The translations under genes and the position numbers were made by a program. The notes under the pieces are model-generated. The model was not told where the DNA came from, made no database searches, and was given only the letters and a program-made list of their open reading frames with translations. Shown piece by piece: positions 58,975 through 63,056 of a stretch of DNA of 63,056 nucleotides (position 1 is its first letter; each line of letters begins with the position of its first letter). The DNA comes from Deltaproteobacteria bacterium (GTDB taxonomy: Bacteria > Desulfobacterota > BSN033 > UBA1163): the NCBI GenBank assembly GCA_020059605.1, contig JAGVBT010000040.1:1-63056 (forward strand), in the 5' to 3' direction.

Positions 58975-59556
58975 TTAGGGTTCAATCTTTGTCCCTAACA
59001 CTTTCAAGAACTTCGCCAACCAGTCGGGATGGGCCGGCCAGGCGGGGGCAGTCACGAGGTTTCCATCGACATGCGCCTGGTCCACCGGTATGTCAACATA
59101 CTTGCCGCCTGCAGTTTTCACATCGGGTCCCACCGCCGGATAAGCCGAACAGGCTTTGCCAACAATCACTCCGGCTGCCGCCAGGACTTGTGCGCCATGG
59201 CAAATAGCAGCAATAGGCTTATTCGCCTTGGCAAAGTGTCGAACCGCCTCAAGCACCTTATCGTTCAGACGAATGTATTCAGGCGCTCGTCCACCAGGGA
59301 TCACAAGGGCGTCATAAGCCTCCGGTTTGATTTCATCAAAGGTTGCGTTCAGCGTGAAGTTGTGGCCCGGCTTCTCGCTGTAGGTCTGATCTCCCTCAAA
59401 ATCATGGATCGCTGTCCGAACCCTTTCTCCGGCCTTCTTCCCCGGACAAACGGCATGGACGGTGTGCCCGACCATCTGCAATGCCTGAAAAGGAACCATC
59501 ACCTCATAATCCTCCACAAAATCCCCAACGATCATCAAAATTTTCTTCGCCGCCAT
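58975..59556 (-). CDS. DJ-1/PfpI-family protein
   Basis: 193 residues. Class I glutamine-amidotransferase-like fold: [37 protein letters not shown] and the nucleophile elbow [16 protein letters not shown] with Cys-His, plus [20 protein letters not shown] at the end. Members include proteases, deglycases and chaperones; the specific role is unknown. AAAGGAGTCACAT precedes the ATG. Confidence 0.9.
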   Translation of the reverse strand: MAAKKILMIVGDFVEDYEVMVPFQALQMVGHTVHAVCPGKKAGERVRTAIHDFEGDQTYSEKPGHNFTLNATFDEIKPEAYDALVIPGGRAPEYIRLNDKVLEAVRHFAKANKPIAAICHGAQVLAAAGVIVGKACSAYPAVGPDVKTAGGKYVDIPVDQAHVDGNLVTAPAWPAHPDWLAKFLKVLGTKIEP

Positions 59557-59608
59557 ATGTGACTCCTTTCTTTGGTTTAATGAAATACTGTTGAGAATCC
59601 GTTGAGCC

Positions 59609-59662
59609 GTTGGAACCTATATCCAACTAAGCAATAGTTTAACATTAAAAGGTTTAGTTGGA
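59609..59662 (+). promoter_or_regulatory. three-copy GTTGGA/TCCAAC alternative hairpin
   Basis: GTTGGA (59609-59614), TCCAACTAA (59622-59630) and TTAGTTGGA (59654-59662) allow two exclusive hairpins, a small one and a larger one with a 9-bp stem. The arrangement is of the type used in attenuators, but no leader peptide was found and it may only be repeat DNA. Confidence 0.4.
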
Positions 59663-59733
59663 AAAGATATTTTTAACTCATGGGTCAATTTATTAAGGAT
59701 AGCACTTTAAGTTCTTCTTGTGGTATGTTGTGG

Positions 59734-59776
59734 TCAATAGAATTCTATTGATATTTTCTAATTGGGCATATAAAAA
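59734..59776 (+). promoter_or_regulatory. palindromic operator overlapping a promoter of the FAD dehydrogenase gene
   Basis: TCAATAGAATTCTATTGA (59734-59751) is a perfect 18-bp palindrome. It overlaps TTGATA (59748-59753), a -35-like element followed by TATAAA (59769-59774, spacer 15) or TAAAAA (59771-59776, spacer 17). A repressor bound there would block the promoter. Confidence 0.55.
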
Positions 59777-59822
59777 TAGGGTAACAGGATAACTGAATCG
59801 AAGCAAGAATGGGGAATAGGGG

Positions 59823-61181
59823 ATGATGAAAAAGCAATATCAAGTGGCGATTGTTGGGGCTGGTCCATCAGCCATTTTTGCCGCTCTCACCTTGTCGAAA
59901 GGTAGGATGAAAGATTTGGTGATTTTTGAGAAAGGGAAGGATATCCATGAGAGGAAAAGAGGGAGGGGAATGGAACTCTTGTGTGGGTGGGGAGGCGCAG
60001 GTGCCTTCAGTGATGGTAAGCTGACTCTTTCACCAAAGGTTGGCGGGTTCTTAGGCGACTTTATTCCCCAGAGCCAATTGGTGAATCTCCTTAGAAAAGC
60101 TGATGAGATCTATCTCTCATTCGGTGCCCCGAAAGAGGTCTTCGGTCAATCCTCTGATAAAACTGAAGCCCTGTACCAGGAAGCGAAACTGGCAGGATTA
60201 GAATTCATTCCCATGGAAATCAGACATCTGGGAACTGAAAACTGTGTGCCTCTCTTGAAGAAGATCCGAAATGCCCTGGAGAAAAAAGTGGACGTCCTCT
60301 TTAATACCCCTGTGAAAGAGATTCTCGTTGAGAATGGAAAGATCAAGGGGGTATGGCTTGAGAATGGAACCCGGGTGAACGCGGATTACGTGATTTGTGG
60401 TCCGGGCCGTGTGGGAGCCCAATGGATCAAGAACGAAGTACAGCGATTGGGAATCCCTTCTATACCAAGTCCGGTTGACATAGGAGTTCGTGTGGAAGCC
60501 CCTGCCTCCATTCTTCAAAAACTTACAGACATCGCCTATGAGGCAAAATTTATTTACTATTCTAAGACCTTCGATGACAAGGTTCGGACTTTTTGTATGA
60601 ATCCTTTTGGAGAGGTGGTCACAGAAACGATTGATGAGATCGTCACAGTCAATGGCCACAGCTATGCTAACAAAAAAACTGAAAATACCAATTTTGCCAT
60701 CCTCGTTTCTAACACCTTTACCGAACCCTTTAACGACCCTATCGGCTATGGGAAGTATATTGCAAGACTGGCCAATTTTCTTGGGAATGGAGTAATCATT
60801 CAGAGATTGGGAGATCTACTCGATGGGAGGCGATCCACACCCGATCGGATCAATCGATGCATTACCCAACCTACACTGATTTCAGCCACCCCAGGTGACC
60901 TCAGTTTTGTCCTTCCCTATCGTCATTTAAAGAGCATCATCGAGATGCTCGAGGCATTGGATCGAATAACTCCCGGCATTTTTTCCAGGCATACTCTCCT
61001 TTACGGGGTGGAGGTAAAGTTCTATACCAATCGTGTAAAAATCTCCCCAGCCTTAGAAACAGACATACAGAATCTCTTTCTGATCGGCGATGGAGCTGGG
61101 ATTACGCGCGGGTTAATGCAAGCTTCCATCAGCGGAATATTGGCTGGAGATGAAATTTTGAGAAGAATAGGCAATGAATAG
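59823..61181 (+). CDS. FAD-dependent dehydrogenase (COG2509-type)
   Basis: 452 residues, start ATGATG with AATAGGGG upstream. The N-terminal dinucleotide-binding loop is VAIVGAGPSAIFAALTLSKG. KRGRGMELLCGWGGAGAFSD and DGKLTLSPKVGGFLGDFI follow, as in the uncharacterised FAD-dependent dehydrogenase family, with VDIGVRVEAPASILQKL and a C-terminal LFLIGDGAGITRGLMQASIS. Substrate unknown. The upstream region holds a palindromic operator. Downstream lies a decayed toxin gene. Confidence 0.9.
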   Translation: MMKKQYQVAIVGAGPSAIFAALTLSKGRMKDLVIFEKGKDIHERKRGRGMELLCGWGGAGAFSDGKLTLSPKVGGFLGDFIPQSQLVNLLRKADEIYLSFGAPKEVFGQSSDKTEALYQEAKLAGLEFIPMEIRHLGTENCVPLLKKIRNALEKKVDVLFNTPVKEILVENGKIKGVWLENGTRVNADYVICGPGRVGAQWIKNEVQRLGIPSIPSPVDIGVRVEAPASILQKLTDIAYEAKFIYYSKTFDDKVRTFCMNPFGEVVTETIDEIVTVNGHSYANKKTENTNFAILVSNTFTEPFNDPIGYGKYIARLANFLGNGVIIQRLGDLLDGRRSTPDRINRCITQPTLISATPGDLSFVLPYRHLKSIIEMLEALDRITPGIFSRHTLLYGVEVKFYTNRVKISPALETDIQNLFLIGDGAGITRGLMQASISGILAGDEILRRIGNE

Positions 61182-61222
61182 GCTAAAAATCGCAATCTTG
61201 CAAGCCTAACCCCAGATTTTGA

Positions 61223-61483
61223 CCCCCTGAAAAAAATGAAAAACTTAAGGCGGAGCGGAATATATCCTTTGAGCAGATCGTCTTTTATATTGAAAGGGGA
61301 CAAGTTCTTGACATTCTGGAACACCCGAATAAGAAAAAATATCCAAACCAATTCATATTTGTAATTCCAGTCGAGGATTATGTCTATCTGGTTCCTTTTG
61401 TTGAAGGAGAAAACGAAATCATCTTAAAAACCATTACTCCAAGCCGGAAGGCAACTAAACACTATTTGAGAGGAGATGATTAA
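61223..61483 (+). pseudogene. decayed BrnT-like toxin
   Basis: Frame from 61223 encodes KNEKLKAERNISFEQIVFYI, VLDILEHPNKKKYPNQFIFV, then VYLVPFVEGENEIILKTITP and SRKATKHYL, typical of BrnT-like toxins. It has no start codon: a TGA at 61220-61222 precedes it, and the expected N-terminal FDxDPxK words (DFDPLK, 61215-61232) lie in another frame before a run of seven A. A frameshift in the A-run plus loss of the true start are the simplest explanation. The antitoxin follows after 1 nt. Confidence 0.65.
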
Positions 61484-61484
61484 A

Positions 61485-61747
61485 ATGCCAAGGATGACGA
61501 AAGAAGAAAAGAACCTACTTGATTCCTATGAAGAAGGAGAATGGAAGTCAGTCAAGAATTTAAAACAGTGACCAATCCTTATCAGAAAATTGCCCAAGCA
61601 ACCTTAAGAAAAGATAAGAGGATTAATATTCGAATTGCAAGCAAAGATTTGGACGAAATTCAGAAAAAAGCACTGGAAGAAGGGATTCCTTACCAAACGC
61701 TCATCTCAAGCATTCTCCGCAAATATACCTCAGGCCGTTCAGCTTGA
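61485..61747 (+). pseudogene. CopG-type antitoxin with frameshift
   Basis: ATG 61485 opens MPRMTKEEKNLLDSYEEGEW, then KSVKNLKQ and a TGA at 61569-61571. The family continues in the next frame as TVTNPYQKIAQATLRKDKRI and KDLDEIQKKALEEGIPYQTL, ending at 61747. One frameshift near 61560 splits the gene. A second ATG at 61541 with GAAGGAGA could express the DNA-binding C-terminal part alone (68 residues). It formed a pair with the preceding toxin. Confidence 0.7.
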
Positions 61748-61927
61748 GGAGTTTCTCAACTTCCTATTTCAAGGAATAAAGTCTGCTCTCCTATAGTGTT
61801 ATATTGCAAGACCTGGCCCTCTTACCTCGAAAACCTGATTCACATTTCAAGGCCTGACACCTTTTTCTCTCTACTATTGCCACGCTTATATCGTGAATGT
61901 ATCATGCTTGCAAGAATTATTTGGGTA

Positions 61928-62122
61928 ACAGCCCGTAAAGATGCGACCCCGGAGGCTCTACCCAAAATGAGCTATGATGATCTTGGCCGGCCAATCGAGA
62001 TCAAAGATGCAAAATGTAAAAGCACCTTCTACAGCTATTATGCTGCCAGCCGGGTGACGGGGGTGACCGACGCCAATGGAAACTCGACAGGATATAATTA
62101 TACCGCTTCGGGTAATCTCTCC
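61928..62122 (+). pseudogene. RHS/YD-repeat fragment
   Basis: An open stretch encodes MSYDDLGRPIEIKDAKCKST and SRVTGVTDANGNSTGYNYTA, two typical YD repeats from an RHS/polymorphic-toxin protein. Both ends stop abruptly in unrelated AT-rich DNA; no start or larger gene is present. The rest of 61748-62330 shows no gene other than the promoter candidate at its end. Confidence 0.6.
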
Positions 62123-62178
62123 CTTATAGAAATTATAGAAATGAATTTCTTTGTGTTAGCGAAGTAGAAATGAATTTT

Positions 62179-62207
62179 TTGACATCCGGTTCCATATTTG
62201 ATAATTT
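62179..62207 (+). promoter_or_regulatory. promoter candidate for the secreted Asp-box protein
   Basis: TTGACA (62179-62184) followed by GATAAT (62200-62205, spacer 15) or TAATTT (62202-62207, spacer 17), 124-152 nt upstream of ATG 62331. Confidence 0.4.
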
Positions 62208-62330
62208 AATAATGTTGCGCTACCAAAAGAGAAAGGATGTGAATTTCTGGAGAGGCTCGGAATTCTGAGTTGACTCAGAAAATTAAAGGTTCTGAGAATC
62301 TTTACATCATAACCAAAAAGGAGAGCTCAA

Positions 62331-63056
62331 ATGAAAAAGTCATTCATTGGTCTTTTATTAGTCATTTTAGGATTCACCCCCCTTCTTGCGCAGGTGTCAT
62401 TTCCACCACCTCAAATCAACATTGAAAATTTTAAGTTCCTCAGTGGTGCTGTTTACCTCGAAACCTTGAAGCTTTATGGTATTGGGCCACCAGGCCAAGA
62501 ACCTTTTACAGAGAGTTCAAAGTTTGCGTCACCTGAAACGGTATTATATACAGTCAATGCCAGCAATGATGTGAATCAAGACGTTCAACCTTCAGTCGTA
62601 TCTCTTACGCTTGGCAGTACCGATTATACAACCACAGCTTATATCAAATTTGTCAGTGGGCTTCCGAAAAACCATTTTGCAACAACAACTGATTTTTTGA
62701 ATTTTACCCGCGGTCAGCTTACTATTCCTTTAGGATATACTACTTCAGCGGATCCAATGTTGGATGCAAATATATTCACCTCAGGAATTGCACCCGGGAG
62801 AATCTACTGCGCGGGCATCGTTTTTAATCAGTATCCAACTTCTCCACCCAACGCAATAGCAGTGTGGCGTTCTAGCAACGGAGGAGTGAACTGGTCCGGG
62901 CCCACAATCGCTGCAAGGAACACCGACAGTAATTATTTTCTCGACAAGCCTGATATTGTGTCAAGGCTCATGATAATTCCCCACCCCTGGGATCATGGTT
63001 ATTTCCCCACCTTTGACGAAGAGGGGTTAGATGGTTTTGGACTCAATTTCTTTCGA
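62331..63056 (+). CDS. secreted protein with Asp-box-like (BNR/sialidase-type) motif, 3' end outside window
   Basis: The frame is open from ATG 62331 (AAAAGGAGAGCTCAA upstream) to the window edge, 242 residues. A signal peptide is clear (MKKSFIGLLLVILGFTPLLA-Q). The mature part is beta-rich with few Cys. SSNGGVNW near residue 185 fits the Asp-box pattern S-x-D/N-x-G-x-x-W of BNR/sialidase-type propellers. The total length and enzymatic class are unknown because the gene is cut. It is AT-richer than most of the window and lies beside remnants, so it may belong to an accessory region. Confidence 0.7.
   Translation, partial: MKKSFIGLLLVILGFTPLLAQVSFPPPQINIENFKFLSGAVYLETLKLYGIGPPGQEPFTESSKFASPETVLYTVNASNDVNQDVQPSVVSLTLGSTDYTTTAYIKFVSGLPKNHFATTTDFLNFTRGQLTIPLGYTTSADPMLDANIFTSGIAPGRIYCAGIVFNQYPTSPPNAIAVWRSSNGGVNWSGPTIAARNTDSNYFLDKPDIVSRLMIIPHPWDHGYFPTFDEEGLDGFGLNFFR

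Noticed and set aside
59734-59751. Phage attachment site
   Set aside because: No integrase or second copy in the window; position over a -35 fits an operator better.
61748-62330. Active RHS toxin locus or insertion sequence
   Set aside because: Only two YD repeats survive, with no transposase, terminal repeats or toxin tip.

Overview
This window reads as chromosome of an anaerobic Gram-negative bacterium of the Desulfobacterota (former Deltaproteobacteria) type, possibly a syntroph or sulfur/metal-cycling relative. Gram-negative markers are a complete Mla-type lipid transport operon, an LpxL-like acyltransferase and gmhA. Anaerobe markers are an AmmeMemoRadiSam radical SAM enzyme, a MinD-type ATPase with an inserted ferredoxin, an ADP-forming acyl-CoA synthetase, an Fnr/HcpR-like regulator with matching operators, and two apparent selenoproteins. 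The lineage is an inference from gene content only.

Layout. 1-7.9 kb (mostly +): end of an IscU-like scaffold gene, MinD/ferredoxin ATPase, two uncharacterised genes, an FmdB zinc ribbon, a peroxiredoxin whose peroxidatic Cys is an in-frame UGA, an ABC-2 exporter, a split YeeE/YedE transporter whose first half also has UGA at its conserved Cys, a 2[4Fe-4S] ferredoxin, a crotonase and a C_GCAxxG_C_C protein. 7.9-17.1 kb (-): secreted subtilisin-like protease, then thrC, hom, a class I aminotransferase, recG and a zinc ribbon. 17.2-23 kb (+): mlaE-F-D-C-A, signal peptidase I, a membrane-anchored unknown, a stand-alone GMP synthase ATP-pyrophosphatase. 23-30 kb: FMN reductase, unknowns, a degenerate histidine-kinase-like protein, a large helical protein and an HD-GYP protein sharing an N-terminal module, a Tat-exported molybdopterin protein. 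30-38.3 kb: YbaK, a GGQ release-factor-like protein, a beheaded CoA-disulfide-reductase/rhodanese, two divergent radical SAM genes both with Tat-like leaders, a proline-rich secreted protein, a GC-richer SAF-domain dehydrogenase, tandem PAC2 proteins. 38.7-43.5 kb (+): LpxL-like, gmhA, a deoxyhypusine-synthase-like protein, a GalT-like protein, Ppx/GppA. 43.5-48 kb: a minus-strand set (cupin, hybrid-cluster-associated disulfide protein, oxidase-like membrane protein, NifU C-domain, small zinc protein, YgbA) with two Fnr-like boxes, an acyl-CoA synthetase, and a Crp/Fnr regulator. 48.2-58.9 kb (+): ftsH, folP, pdxJ, acpS, nnrDE, bifunctional nuclease, tsaE, lysC, cimA, comEA-like. 58.9-63 kb: DJ-1/PfpI, an FAD dehydrogenase, a decayed toxin-antitoxin pair, an RHS scrap and the start of a secreted Asp-box protein.

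How it fits together. lysC, hom, thrC and cimA give aspartate-family and citramalate-route isoleucine synthesis. The Mla, LpxL-like and heptose genes serve the outer membrane. The 43.5-48 kb block looks like a nitrosative-stress regulon: regulator, class II promoter geometry at ygbA, and Fe-S repair/disulfide genes. The most striking features are the two UGA-at-Cys genes with SECIS-like hairpins about 2.5 kb apart, a group of promoters placed 0-5 nt from start codons without Shine-Dalgarno sequences, and many intergenic spacers built of short, locus-specific repeated words.
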